Source of the DNA: Bacteroidales bacterium
GTDB taxonomy: Bacteria > Bacteroidota > Bacteroidia > Bacteroidales > F082
Length of the DNA: 42,103 bases
Assembly: GCA_028696715.1 (NCBI GenBank)
Contig: JAQVGO010000012.1
Coordinates: 1 to 42,103, forward strand
Direction of reading: 5' to 3'
Below, piece by piece: positions 24,921 to 33,884 of this stretch; position 1 is the stretch's first letter; each line of letters begins with the position of its first letter. Both the position numbers and the translations under genes were made by a program. The notes under the pieces are model-generated. The model saw only the letters and a program-made list of their open reading frames with translations. It was not told where the DNA came from and made no database searches.

Positions 24921-25489
24921 GGACTTATGATGAAGAGGTGAAGTTGGCCGTTGAGGCATTAAAAGCCGGCAAGGTGATCCTTTATCCAACGGATACCATA
25001 TGGGGCTTGGGATGCGATGCCACCAATGCCAAAGCTGTTGCTAAAATTTATAAGATCAAACAACGTGTCGAAAAAAAGAGCCTCATTGCCTTGGTTGACA
25101 GCGAAGTACGTCTAGTACAATACGTAAAAAAGGTGCCTGAGCTGGCCTATGATCTGATCCGAAATGCTGCTAGTCCCGTCAGTATTGTTTACCCGGAAGC
25201 ACAGAATCTGGCAAAAAATATGATAGGTGCTGACAAAACTGTTTGCATTCGAATCACTACAAACGAATTTTGTATTGCCATCATTCAGGGGCTGGGAAAA
25301 GCCATTACTTCAACCTCCGCAAATATCTCGGGACAGGCTTCTCCTTTGATTTTTAGTCATATCAGCAATGAAATAAAATTGGCTGTAGATCATATTGTCG
25401 GCCTCTACCAGGATGAGGTTGAAATACCCAAAGCATCTACGATTATTAAGCTGGAGCAGGATGGAAAATATGAGATTTTAAGACATTGA
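24917..25489 (+). CDS. tsaC: L-threonylcarbamoyladenylate synthase (TsaC/YrdC family)
   Basis: This 190-residue Sua5/YciO/YrdC protein makes threonylcarbamoyl-AMP from threonine, bicarbonate and ATP, the first step of the t6A37 modification in ANN-decoding tRNAs. Visible motifs are VILYPTDTIWGLGCDA (20-35), KIYKIKQRVEKKSLIALV (nucleotide and threonine binding), and ITSTSANISGQ near 135. The length matches YrdC rather than the longer Sua5. The related YciO group is an alternative. It is translationally coupled to the GT9 gene by an ATGA overlap, although the two activities have no obvious link. Confidence 0.9.
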   Translation: MRTYDEEVKLAVEALKAGKVILYPTDTIWGLGCDATNAKAVAKIYKIKQRVEKKSLIALVDSEVRLVQYVKKVPELAYDLIRNAASPVSIVYPEAQNLAKNMIGADKTVCIRITTNEFCIAIIQGLGKAITSTSANISGQASPLIFSHISNEIKLAVDHIVGLYQDEVEIPKASTIIKLEQDGKYEILRH

Positions 25490-25585
25490 ATCTTTTGAAT
25501 CCACTCCGAAAAATCAATTTGCCCCTAATCGACATAGGCCCAATCTTTTAACTGCTGAAAAATCGTTGTATAACTTCCAGGATAA

Positions 25586-28039
25586 TTACTTCAAACTCAC
25601 CCGCGTAACACCATTTCCACCTGTTTCGGGCGGAGCATCTTCAAAAGCCGCAACTTCCTTTTGTTTGCTGAGAAACTCACGAATTATTTTGCGTAAGATG
25701 CCGTTGCCCTTTCCGTGAAGGATGTTTACCTCTTTCACACTCAGCAGAATGGCTTCATCAATGTATTTGGCGGTTTGCTCCAGAGCTTCTTCGGCACGCT
25801 TGCCTCTCAAATCGATGGTAAGCTTGAAGTTACTCACCTTTTCGTTAAGGTCGGAAGTCACACTATTTGTGTTACCCAATCTACGCTGCTTCAGGCTTTG
25901 TTTTCTGGTCTCGCGCTTACTCAGCTTGCTAAGTTTTTCGGGCGAGGTGCGTAACTTCACACTATGAAAGCTCACCACTGCCTCATGCTCGCTTACAGAG
26001 ATCAGTTCACCGGTGATATCCATCTCTTCAATGCTAACCAGATCGCCGGCTTTAAGCTCAGTGGCTTGCCAGGCAGCTTCTTCCTTTTCTTCTGCATCAG
26101 CGAGTTTTTCGGCCAGTGTTTCTGCTTCCTCGCCCAGCATGTCGCGTGAGGCTTTAAGCTCAAGCCGAAGGGCTTTGGTTTTTTCTTTATCGGCCTGCGA
26201 CTCACGAATTTCTTTGATGGTGTGTTCTATTTGCCTGTTAGCTTTATCAATCAAGGCCTTGGCCTCTCTACCAGCCTGCGAGAGCATTTCCTTACGCCGG
26301 TCTTCCAATTGCTTGAGTTGTCGCTTGTATTTTTCGATCACTTCGTTCAACAGTTGATCTGCCAAACGCAATTCTGTCTGCTTTTTATTCAGGGCTTTCT
26401 TTTCCACCTCAAGTTGTTGCAGCTGTTGGTCGAAATCGAGGTGCGACTTGCCACCGATGGTTGCAGCAGATTCAAGGATGTTTTCGGGGAAACCAATTTT
26501 GCGGGCAATCTCAAAAGCAAATGAACTTCCAGGCCTCCCTGTTTGAAGTATATAAAGCGGCTCCAGCCTTTTGGTATCGAAAAGCATAGCCCCGTTAATT
26601 ACGCCCTGATGTTCATCAGCAAAGAGCTTCAGATTGGCATAATGGGTAGTGACCAAACCAAAAGCCTGCATTTTGTTAAGTTTAGCCAAAACAGCCTCAG
26701 CAATAGCTCCTCCCAATTGAGGCTCAGTACCTGTGCCAAACTCATCAATCAAAAAAAGTGTTTGCTGATCGGCATTCTCCAGGTAATGCTTCATATTCAA
26801 CAAGTGCGAACTATAAGTGCTCAGGTCGTTATCCAGCGATTGCTCGTCACCTATGTCGATGAATATTTTGTTAAAAATCCCACACTCAGAGTCTTTCTCC
26901 ATCGGAACAGCCAGGCCGCACTGCAGCATGTATTGAACAAGTCCGGTGGTCTTCAGGCAGACTGATTTTCCACCAGCGTTTGGCCCAGATATCACCAGAA
27001 TACGTTGCAGTTCGTCAAGATCAAGATCGAGGGGAACAATATTTTTCTTTTCTCCGGTTTGCCGTGCGCTTTCAGGCATGTTTTTCAACTTCTGTTGAAG
27101 CAGAGGATGTCGGCATTGTTTCCAATGGATCAGAGGTTTATCCGTCAGTTGCGGGATAACGGCTTCCATCTCGGCTGCCATAAGGGATTTAGATCTGATG
27201 AGGTCAATCGTTCCCAATAATTCCCAACCGGCAAGCAAGTCATTTGTAAAAGGGCGGATCAGCTGAGAAAAAGCAGCCAATATCCGGTTGATTTCTCTCT
27301 TTTCGGCATATTCCAGCTCGCGAACTTCGTTATTGGTCTCGAGCACATCAGCCGGTTCGATGTAAACGGTTTGGCCTGTGGCAGATTCATCATGGATAAA
27401 CCCCCTGAGCTTTCGTTTATCGGCTGCTTTCACAGGTATTACCATTCTTCCGTTGCGTACTGTAGCTTCCACATCGGCATCGGCCCAACCGGCTTTTTTA
27501 GCTTCCTGAAGCAAGCGATTCACCTGTCGGTCGATCTGATTTAGTTTCTGCCTGATCTGCCTGCGGATGCTGGCCAGCTCTGCAGAAGCCGAGTCAGGAA
27601 TATCGCCCTTGTCATCGGTGAGCCGGTTGCATTCGGCCCAAATTTTATCTTCCAAAAGGATACCCTCGCATAATCTTTTAAAGGCCGGAAAACGAATGGC
27701 ATTCTCCGAATTTGTAAATCTGAGGATGGCTCTCAGGGCATTTAGGCCAGGCTTGAGCTCAAAGAGCACTTCCTGCGAAATCACAGTCCCTTCGATTCGC
27801 AGATGATACAGCTCCGCACGTAAATCGCTGTAATCCCGAACCGGAAATGGAAGTCCGTTCTCCATCATCATCCGAAACTCCTGAATCAGCGTAAGCTTCT
27901 CAGCAATCACCTCCAGACTGGTTTCAAAACCGAGCTCTGCCACCTGACTTTGACCCATCGGGCTGATGCAGTGATTTGCCAGCCAATGGCGAATACGGTC
28001 AAAACCAAGCTTTTCCTCAAAATTAGACGGATAAATCAA
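25586..28039 (-). CDS. mutS2: MutS2 family ATPase with Smr domain
   Basis: This 817-residue protein has the MutS2 order: a clamp/lever region (1-330), an ABC-type ATPase with Walker A SGPNAGGKS (351-359) and LIDEFGTGTEP near 430, a long coiled coil (about 520-640), and a C-terminal Smr nuclease domain (about 735-817) with IDLRGKRAEEALE and the HGKG loop. MutS2 proteins resolve branched DNA or, as RqcU, rescue collided ribosomes. The start is a TTG at 28039. It is preferred because the resulting IYPSNFEEKLGFDRI matches the usual N-terminus of Bacteroidetes MutS2. A -7 box lies 22 bp upstream. It is convergent with tsaC. Confidence 0.95.
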   Translation of the reverse strand: MIYPSNFEEKLGFDRIRHWLANHCISPMGQSQVAELGFETSLEVIAEKLTLIQEFRMMMENGLPFPVRDYSDLRAELYHLRIEGTVISQEVLFELKPGLNALRAILRFTNSENAIRFPAFKRLCEGILLEDKIWAECNRLTDDKGDIPDSASAELASIRRQIRQKLNQIDRQVNRLLQEAKKAGWADADVEATVRNGRMVIPVKAADKRKLRGFIHDESATGQTVYIEPADVLETNNEVRELEYAEKREINRILAAFSQLIRPFTNDLLAGWELLGTIDLIRSKSLMAAEMEAVIPQLTDKPLIHWKQCRHPLLQQKLKNMPESARQTGEKKNIVPLDLDLDELQRILVISGPNAGGKSVCLKTTGLVQYMLQCGLAVPMEKDSECGIFNKIFIDIGDEQSLDNDLSTYSSHLLNMKHYLENADQQTLFLIDEFGTGTEPQLGGAIAEAVLAKLNKMQAFGLVTTHYANLKLFADEHQGVINGAMLFDTKRLEPLYILQTGRPGSSFAFEIARKIGFPENILESAATIGGKSHLDFDQQLQQLEVEKKALNKKQTELRLADQLLNEVIEKYKRQLKQLEDRRKEMLSQAGREAKALIDKANRQIEHTIKEIRESQADKEKTKALRLELKASRDMLGEEAETLAEKLADAEEKEEAAWQATELKAGDLVSIEEMDITGELISVSEHEAVVSFHSVKLRTSPEKLSKLSKRETRKQSLKQRRLGNTNSVTSDLNEKVSNFKLTIDLRGKRAEEALEQTAKYIDEAILLSVKEVNILHGKGNGILRKIIREFLSKQKEVAAFEDAPPETGGNGVTRVSLK

Positions 28040-28060
28040 AACCCTTGAAATTTAGGTTTG

Positions 28061-28068
28061 CAAAAGTA
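28061..28068 (-). promoter_or_regulatory. -7 element of mutS2
   Basis: The minus strand reads TACTTTTG, matching TAnnTTTG, 22 bp upstream of the TTG start. No clear -33 box. Its position supports the TTG start, because there is little room for a longer protein. Confidence 0.4.
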
Positions 28069-28179
28069 CTAAGAAAATGCACTTTGTTAGTGAACCAATT
28101 CAAGTAGGGGCAAATCCCTGATGGTCAAATAAAATGTAGTCCAAAGTTTTTAACTCAGTTACATAACACTAAGCTGAAC

Positions 28180-29403
28180 TCAGGAATTCTTTATTTTTTT
28201 TGGTTCTCTTCTTTTCGCAAAAATCGCCAAACCGCCTTCGGCTGTTTCCTTGTAAAGGCTGGGCAGGTCTTTGCCTGTAACTTTCATGGTGCGTACCACT
28301 TTGTCAAAAGAAACAAAGTGTTTTCCGTCAGAAAGCAAGGCAAACATATTCGAGTCGAGTGCGCGGGCGGCGGCATGGGCATTGCGCTCGATGCAGGGAA
28401 CCTGTACCAGGCCATTGATGGGATCGCAGGTCAGCCCCAGGTGATGTTCGAGACCCATTTCGGCAGCATATTCAATCTGTTGCGGACTACCTCCAAAAAG
28501 CTGGTTTACAGCTGCCGAAGCCATAGCGCAGGCTGTGCCCACCTCTCCTTGACAGCCAACCTCAGCACCGGAGATTGAGGCATTGGTTTTTACTATGTTG
28601 CCTATCAATCCGGCAGTGGCAATGGCTTTCAGGATTTTCTCATCAGAAAAACCATGCGCAAGTTTGGCATGATAAAGCACAGCAGGAAGCACACCGCTCG
28701 AACCGCAGGTCGGAGCCGTAGAAACCTGCCCTCCGGAAGCATTTTCTTCTGAAACGGCCAGTGCATAAGCAAACACCAGACTTCTGCTTTTGAGTGAGTC
28801 CTTCAGGCTTTGCGCTCTGATGTAATAGGAAGATGCTTTACGCGCCAACTTGAGACCACCCGGAATTACACCTTCGTTCTCCAATCCTCTTTGCACTGCT
28901 TTCTGCATTACCTGCCACACCTCTTTCAGATGATCCAGTGTTTCGCGTGGCTCGTGCAGCTGGACATATTCCCAGAGTGTGCGGCCTTCCTGGTTACACC
29001 ATTTGAGGATGTCGGCCATGGTGCGATGTGGATAAATCGTTTCGGATTCCTCCGTCTCCCCTTCCCATACAATAGCACCTCCCCCAATGCTATATGCAGT
29101 TTTGGATGCCATTACTTCATTTTTTTCATTAAGTGCTTCCAAGGTAAGGGCATTGGGATGGCGTTCCAGGTATGTTTTGGGTTGCCAGACAAAATCTACG
29201 CTCTTTGGTTCCAACACCTGGGTGATGGCCTGATCAGTGAGGTGACCTTTGCCTGTGGCGGCTAGGCTACCGAAAAGTGTAACCCGAAAAGATTGGGCTT
29301 CAGGGTTTTCGTTTTTAAATCGTGTAGCTGCCCTGCAAGGCCCCATGGTGTGGCTGCTCGAAGGACCGTAGCCTATGCGAAAAAGATGTCGGATAGTTTC
29401 CAT
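28180..29403 (-). CDS. sdaA: L-serine ammonia-lyase (L-serine dehydratase), iron-sulfur type, fused single chain
   Basis: This enzyme converts L-serine to pyruvate and ammonia with a 4Fe-4S cluster. The 407-residue chain contains both the beta part (about 1-140, starting IGYGPSSSHTMGPCRAA) and the alpha part (about 160-400). Cluster cysteines are visible in APTCGSSGVLPAVLY, EVGTACAMA and LTCDPINGLVQVPC. The length is slightly shorter than E. coli SdaA (about 454). It is the last gene of a minus-strand operon with two kinase-like genes and alpha-glucan enzymes; only 5 bp separate it from the kinase upstream. Its metabolic link with that operon is not obvious. Confidence 0.93.
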   Translation of the reverse strand: METIRHLFRIGYGPSSSHTMGPCRAATRFKNENPEAQSFRVTLFGSLAATGKGHLTDQAITQVLEPKSVDFVWQPKTYLERHPNALTLEALNEKNEVMASKTAYSIGGGAIVWEGETEESETIYPHRTMADILKWCNQEGRTLWEYVQLHEPRETLDHLKEVWQVMQKAVQRGLENEGVIPGGLKLARKASSYYIRAQSLKDSLKSRSLVFAYALAVSEENASGGQVSTAPTCGSSGVLPAVLYHAKLAHGFSDEKILKAIATAGLIGNIVKTNASISGAEVGCQGEVGTACAMASAAVNQLFGGSPQQIEYAAEMGLEHHLGLTCDPINGLVQVPCIERNAHAAARALDSNMFALLSDGKHFVSFDKVVRTMKVTGKDLPSLYKETAEGGLAIFAKRREPKKIKNS

Positions 29404-29408
29404 GATGT

Positions 29409-30047
29409 TTATTTTGCCAGCCTGAAGCTGTAGTCCATTCCAATCAAAATATCGGCAGTTGGTTTGAGTGCCTGCACTTCCTGATGTTCTTTTTCGAGCA
29501 CTGCCATCCGGTATTCATTTTGTGGTTCTTTGCCTCTGACAACCTGTGCCTTTTTTGTTTCGTGGTAGGTAAGCTCAATGAAAACCCGCACATCAACATT
29601 GTCAGTCTTGATTGCATAAAGCCCATCAATGATCAGCATGTCAATCCCGCTATAATCCGTGGTGAGCTGGTCAATTTGTTCTGTTACCAAATCAACACAA
29701 GGACCTGTGGAGCTTGTGCCCTCTTTAAACTCTTTGATGTTTCTATTGAGTGTATCCCAATCATATTCGCCGGGACCCACAACCTTTTCAATGCCATGAT
29801 TTTTGCGCCATTCAGTTCGTTCGAGCGGGTGGATGCGGTAATAATTATCAATATGCAAAGGTTTGGCCATGATGCCATGCTTGCGCAGACCTTTGGCAAC
29901 CACATGCGCCAGCTCTGTTTTTCCTGAGCCTGATTCGCCCGAGATGGCGATCATCATCTTCGGTTTGCGATGATTCAGGATATGTTCGATAATGGACTCA
30001 CCGGCTTTTTGGTGTTTCTCGGTAATAAGTAAGACGTCGCCTAACAT
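29409..30047 (-). CDS. Uridine-kinase-like P-loop kinase, paralogue A
   Basis: This 212-residue P-loop protein of the uridine kinase/phosphoribulokinase superfamily has Walker A GESGSGKT (37-44), IDNYYRIHPLERTEWR (66-81) and the acid motif IIDGLYA near 138. The DxYY and LER elements place it among URK-like kinases that phosphorylate the hydroxyl of a small molecule. It is not close enough to Udk for a firm uridine call. It is a tandem duplicate of the gene upstream: same length and about 40% identical by hand alignment. It lies between that gene and the serine dehydratase, within the glucan operon. A sugar or glycerate kinase role is possible but unproven. Confidence 0.75.
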   Translation of the reverse strand: MLGDVLLITEKHQKAGESIIEHILNHRKPKMMIAISGESGSGKTELAHVVAKGLRKHGIMAKPLHIDNYYRIHPLERTEWRKNHGIEKVVGPGEYDWDTLNRNIKEFKEGTSSTGPCVDLVTEQIDQLTTDYSGIDMLIIDGLYAIKTDNVDVRVFIELTYHETKKAQVVRGKEPQNEYRMAVLEKEHQEVQALKPTADILIGMDYSFRLAK

Positions 30048-30070
30048 ATGGTATCTTGTTACTTTGTTTT

Positions 30071-30709
30071 TTATAAATGATATTTATCCACCAGGGCATC
30101 GAAGTCGAAAAACAAATCGCAGCCTTTTTTAAGTCCCTGAACCATTTCATGTTCGCGTTCGAGGATCTGTTTTCTGAAAGCTGTCATTTCTTCTTTGTCG
30201 CCAAAAATCTGTGCTTCTTTCGTTTCGTCGTAGGTGAGTTCGATAAAGATACGCAGATCCGACTGGCTTATCTTAGTGGCATACAATCCGTTAATGATCA
30301 TCACATCCACCCCCTCAAAGTTAGTGCTGATCTCATCTACATAGTCGGTAATAAGATCAACACAAGGCATGACACTCACATTGTTTTCATAAAAATCGTT
30401 GATCACATGGATAATCTTTCCCCAGTCGTATTCATCAGGGCCTACACTCTCTATTCCGTTTGCCCTGCGCCAGCTTTTTCGTTCGAGTGGTGCAACTTTG
30501 TAAAAATCATCCAGATCAACAATCTTGCTACGCACCCCCTGCTTTTTAAATTTGTGTGCCAGTGCATAAGCCAGCGTTGATTTACCCGACCCCACTTCAC
30601 CACCAATGGTGATGATAAACTTGGGCCTTAACTTATCAGCCAGGTATTCTATCACCACATCAGCAGCCTGCTCGTGCTTGGCCGTAACGGTAATCCTGTC
30701 GTTCAGCAT
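30071..30709 (-). CDS. Uridine-kinase-like P-loop kinase, paralogue B
   Basis: This is the tandem partner of the preceding kinase-like gene, also 212 residues. Walker A is GEVGSGKS (37-44), followed by LDDFYKVAPLERKSWR (66-81), GPDEYDW, PCVDLITDYVDE and IINGLYAT. The C-terminal arm RIFIELTYDETKEAQIFGDKE is the best conserved stretch between the two. The aspartate of the IIDG motif in paralogue A is Asn here (IING), so activity or metal binding could differ. The two may form a heteromer or act on different substrates. It starts 19 bp after the phosphorylase fusion on the same strand. The substrate is not identifiable from the sequence. Confidence 0.75.
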   Translation of the reverse strand: MLNDRITVTAKHEQAADVVIEYLADKLRPKFIITIGGEVGSGKSTLAYALAHKFKKQGVRSKIVDLDDFYKVAPLERKSWRRANGIESVGPDEYDWGKIIHVINDFYENNVSVMPCVDLITDYVDEISTNFEGVDVMIINGLYATKISQSDLRIFIELTYDETKEAQIFGDKEEMTAFRKQILEREHEMVQGLKKGCDLFFDFDALVDKYHL

Positions 30710-30728
30710 AATTTGTCCCTTTTAGCAG

Positions 30729-33700
30729 TTAATACTTCACTTCTTTCCATTCGTTTGGCCGAAGTTCGATTTGCTTATCCAAAACGTTAACAACAGCATA
30801 TTTATTGGCTCTGATATGTAAATGTTGTGGCATAATTTCGAAGCTATAAGGTATGCCTTTAAAAGTAAGGCCAAACTTCATGCTCTTCCAGGCTTGTGGC
30901 AGTTCAGGCCGGATGGCAAGCATTTCGCCCCGATAGTCGATACCTGCATAGGTATTCAAGGCAATCAGAATTGTTCCGGCCATCACTCCGGCATGGATGC
31001 CTTCGCCAGTGGTGCCTCCCTGAATATCGTTGAAGTCGCTCGCCAAAGCATCCTGGTAAAGCGACCAACTGAGCTTATGATTGCCTGATATGGCAGCCAG
31101 ACGGGCATGTACTACCCGGCTAAGTGTTGATCCATGCGAAGTACGATGGATGTAGTATTCCAGATTTTTCTGGAGGTAGTCAGCAGGCAACTTATAACCC
31201 ATTTTCTCGAGAAGCTGATCTACCTCTGATTTATCCAGGTTATAAAAAGTCATCAGGGTATCGGCCTGTTTGGCAACCTTATAGTTGTCAGGCGATTTTT
31301 CTTCCGCCTTCAGGATACGATCCATGCGGTAGATATTGCCATACTTTTTCCGGTAGGCCTCCCAATCGAGCTCATGTAAATCAAAATAACCATCAAATTG
31401 TGCGATGATGCCTTCTTCGTTGATATTCAGGTTCAGCTTAGAAGCGATCTCCTGCCATTGGTCTATTTCCTGCTCATTAAAGTCACCGGTAAGCGAAGTG
31501 AGGTCATCTATCAAAGGGGCTATCTCTTTTGCTTTTCCAAAGAGCCAGGCTACCATGATGTTGGTGTAGGCATTGTCGGTAAGGCCTCCTTTTTCACTAT
31601 CGGGCAGATGCTCATGAAACTCATCCGGCCCCATCACCTTATCGATATGATAACGAGCTGTGTTTTCGTTGTAATGCGCTTTGCTGGCCCAAAAGCGGCA
31701 GATTTCGAATATCAGTTGAGCACCAAATTTCTTTAAAAAACTCAGATCGTTCGTGATCCAATAATAATCCCAAACATTATAGGCTATTGCCAGAGAAACA
31801 TGCCGTTGCAAAGAGGAATGGTCATCGCCCCATTCTCCGGTGAGTGGATTGAGATGAACAACCTGTGTCTCCTCACGGCCATCGCTGCCACTTTGCCAGG
31901 GAAACATAGCACCTTTATAGCCGTGTTGAGCAGCATATTTGCGGGCTTCCTCCAGCCTGCGATAGCGATACATCAGCATCGATTTGGCTACCTCAGGCAG
32001 ATGCAGATCGTAAAGCGGCAGGATGAAGAGCTCGTCCCAGAAGATGTGCCCGCGATATGCCTCGCCATGCAAGCCCCTGGCTGTGATGCTGGCATCAAGG
32101 TGTTTGTTGAAAGGCGAAACCGAGCAAAGCAAATGATACAAATGAAGCCGCAAAAGCTTTTGCGACCAGCGATCGCCTTCTATTTTTATGTCAACCGAAT
32201 CCCAGAGCCTCTGCCATTGTTTGCTGTTCTCAGCTTCCAATTTTTCAAAATCGGGCGCCAGTTTGATGGCCGAAAAAGCCGATGCAAGGGCATCATCTAC
32301 AAAATGTTCTTTATCGCTGCAAATGGCTACTGTTTTCTCCAGCCGTAGCTTTTGACCCTTTTGAAGCTTCATGCTGTAATGCACAAATGCACTGGCATCT
32401 GAAACTTCAGCCACAGAAGCAGGCTCAATGGCAGCCTCATCAATAAATAGGCTGTGTCGGGCTACTTCGGCTATCTGATGCCCGGACTGATTTGTTTTGA
32501 CCAGCACAAATAATTTACCTGCTTCAATACCTTGATTGATTGGTGTCAGATGTTTGGACGACAGGGTTTTATATCTTTCCACGCCGCCATTTATCACTGT
32601 ACCATCAATCCCGGAACGCAACTGAATAGCAGCCGAATAATTCAAGGGCTCCAACTCATACCTAAGGGCGGCCAACAGACTGCTATCCAGGCTTGCCAGT
32701 CTTTTGCTTCTGATGAGTGTTTGCCTGCCCTGTTTGTCTTCAACCACCAGCTCACGGCTTAAAAGTGCCTTTTTAAAATCAATTTTTCGTGTGATCGAAA
32801 GAATTCTCGCATTGTTAGGATTAAACCAGGGATCATCTTCAATTTTAAAACTAACGGGCAACCAATTTGGAAGATTCACAAAGTCTTCATTTTCAACATC
32901 TCTTCCGGAAATATTGGTTACCAAACGGTTATACATACCTGCCAAATAGGTGCCAGGATAATTAACAGCATTGGCATCGGTTTCTTCCATCGCACCGCGG
33001 ACACCAAAATAACCGTTTCCAACCGCCAGCAGTGCTTCGCGCGAGCGTTCCTTAATGGGGTTGTAGCCGTGATAGGTGATCGACCAGTTATCGGCTTCCA
33101 AATCCTTGGCAAACCACTGATTCAGTGCTTCAATATCAATTCCATCAAGATCCTCAACCACCAAGTCGGCTCCATTATCGTAGAGTTCTGTTGTATTCTC
33201 TTCTCTGGCGAGCCCCAACACTAGGCCAAACCGACCATTTTTTCCGGCAGCAACACCCGAAACGGCATCTTCAACCACAATGCTGCGATCGTAGGCACAC
33301 CCCAGCCTGTCGGCAGCCGTGGTAAAAATATCTGCTTCCGGCTTGCCTTTTAGTCCCAGCTCGGCAGACACCACACCATCAATGCGCGTCTCAACAAGAT
33401 GCATAAGCCCGGCAGCACGCAAAACTCCTTCACAGTTTTTGCTGGAAGAAGCCACGCCTACCCGATAACCATTTTTGCGAAGCGACTCCATCAGTGCAAC
33501 TGTTGAAGGATATACTTCAACGCCATCGCGATCGAGCACCGCATTAAAAGCCTGATTCTTACGGTTACCAAGTCCGCAAACTGTTTGCTTTTCGGGGCTG
33601 TCGTCAGGATCACCAAAGGGAAGCTCAATCCCGCGCGAAGCCAGAAAGTCGGCAACGCCTTTGTAGCGTGGTTTTCCATCCACAAAAGGCAGGTAGTCCT

Positions 33701-33863
33701 CTTTGTGGTCGAAAGGAACAAAGTCAGTTCCGGTTTCTTCGGCATGTGTTTTCAGGAATTCATCAAACATCAACTTCCAGGCAGCACTGTGAGCCAAGGC
33801 TGTTTTGGTGATCACACCATCCAGATCGAATATTACAGCGTCAAAATATTTAGGAGAGGTCAT
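30729..33863 (-). CDS. Beta-phosphoglucomutase (HAD) - GH65 glycoside phosphorylase fusion
   Basis: This 1044-residue protein joins two enzymes. Residues 1-250 form a HAD phosphatase/mutase: FDLDGV (12-17, Asp13 nucleophile and Asp15), VASSSKNCEG (137-146) and VVEDAVSGVAAG (196-207). Residues 260-1040 form a GH65 inverting phosphorylase: VGNGYFGVRG (281-290), HIFWDELFILP (606-616), and the catalytic acid Glu748 in GPDEFHE. Such GH65 enzymes split trehalose, maltose or kojibiose with phosphate into beta-glucose-1-phosphate and glucose. The mutase half then gives glucose-6-phosphate. HAD-GH65 fusions occur elsewhere (for example in mycobacteria). The exact disaccharide is unknown; a trehalose-synthase-like gene directly upstream points to trehalose or maltose. 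Confidence 0.93.
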   Translation of the reverse strand: MTSPKYFDAVIFDLDGVITKTALAHSAAWKLMFDEFLKTHAEETGTDFVPFDHKEDYLPFVDGKPRYKGVADFLASRGIELPFGDPDDSPEKQTVCGLGNRKNQAFNAVLDRDGVEVYPSTVALMESLRKNGYRVGVASSSKNCEGVLRAAGLMHLVETRIDGVVSAELGLKGKPEADIFTTAADRLGCAYDRSIVVEDAVSGVAAGKNGRFGLVLGLAREENTTELYDNGADLVVEDLDGIDIEALNQWFAKDLEADNWSITYHGYNPIKERSREALLAVGNGYFGVRGAMEETDANAVNYPGTYLAGMYNRLVTNISGRDVENEDFVNLPNWLPVSFKIEDDPWFNPNNARILSITRKIDFKKALLSRELVVEDKQGRQTLIRSKRLASLDSSLLAALRYELEPLNYSAAIQLRSGIDGTVINGGVERYKTLSSKHLTPINQGIEAGKLFVLVKTNQSGHQIAEVARHSLFIDEAAIEPASVAEVSDASAFVHYSMKLQKGQKLRLEKTVAICSDKEHFVDDALASAFSAIKLAPDFEKLEAENSKQWQRLWDSVDIKIEGDRWSQKLLRLHLYHLLCSVSPFNKHLDASITARGLHGEAYRGHIFWDELFILPLYDLHLPEVAKSMLMYRYRRLEEARKYAAQHGYKGAMFPWQSGSDGREETQVVHLNPLTGEWGDDHSSLQRHVSLAIAYNVWDYYWITNDLSFLKKFGAQLIFEICRFWASKAHYNENTARYHIDKVMGPDEFHEHLPDSEKGGLTDNAYTNIMVAWLFGKAKEIAPLIDDLTSLTGDFNEQEIDQWQEIASKLNLNINEEGIIAQFDGYFDLHELDWEAYRKKYGNIYRMDRILKAEEKSPDNYKVAKQADTLMTFYNLDKSEVDQLLEKMGYKLPADYLQKNLEYYIHRTSHGSTLSRVVHARLAAISGNHKLSWSLYQDALASDFNDIQGGTTGEGIHAGVMAGTILIALNTYAGIDYRGEMLAIRPELPQAWKSMKFGLTFKGIPYSFEIMPQHLHIRANKYAVVNVLDKQIELRPNEWKEVKY

Positions 33864-33884
33864 AATGAAATGTTGATATCAGGG

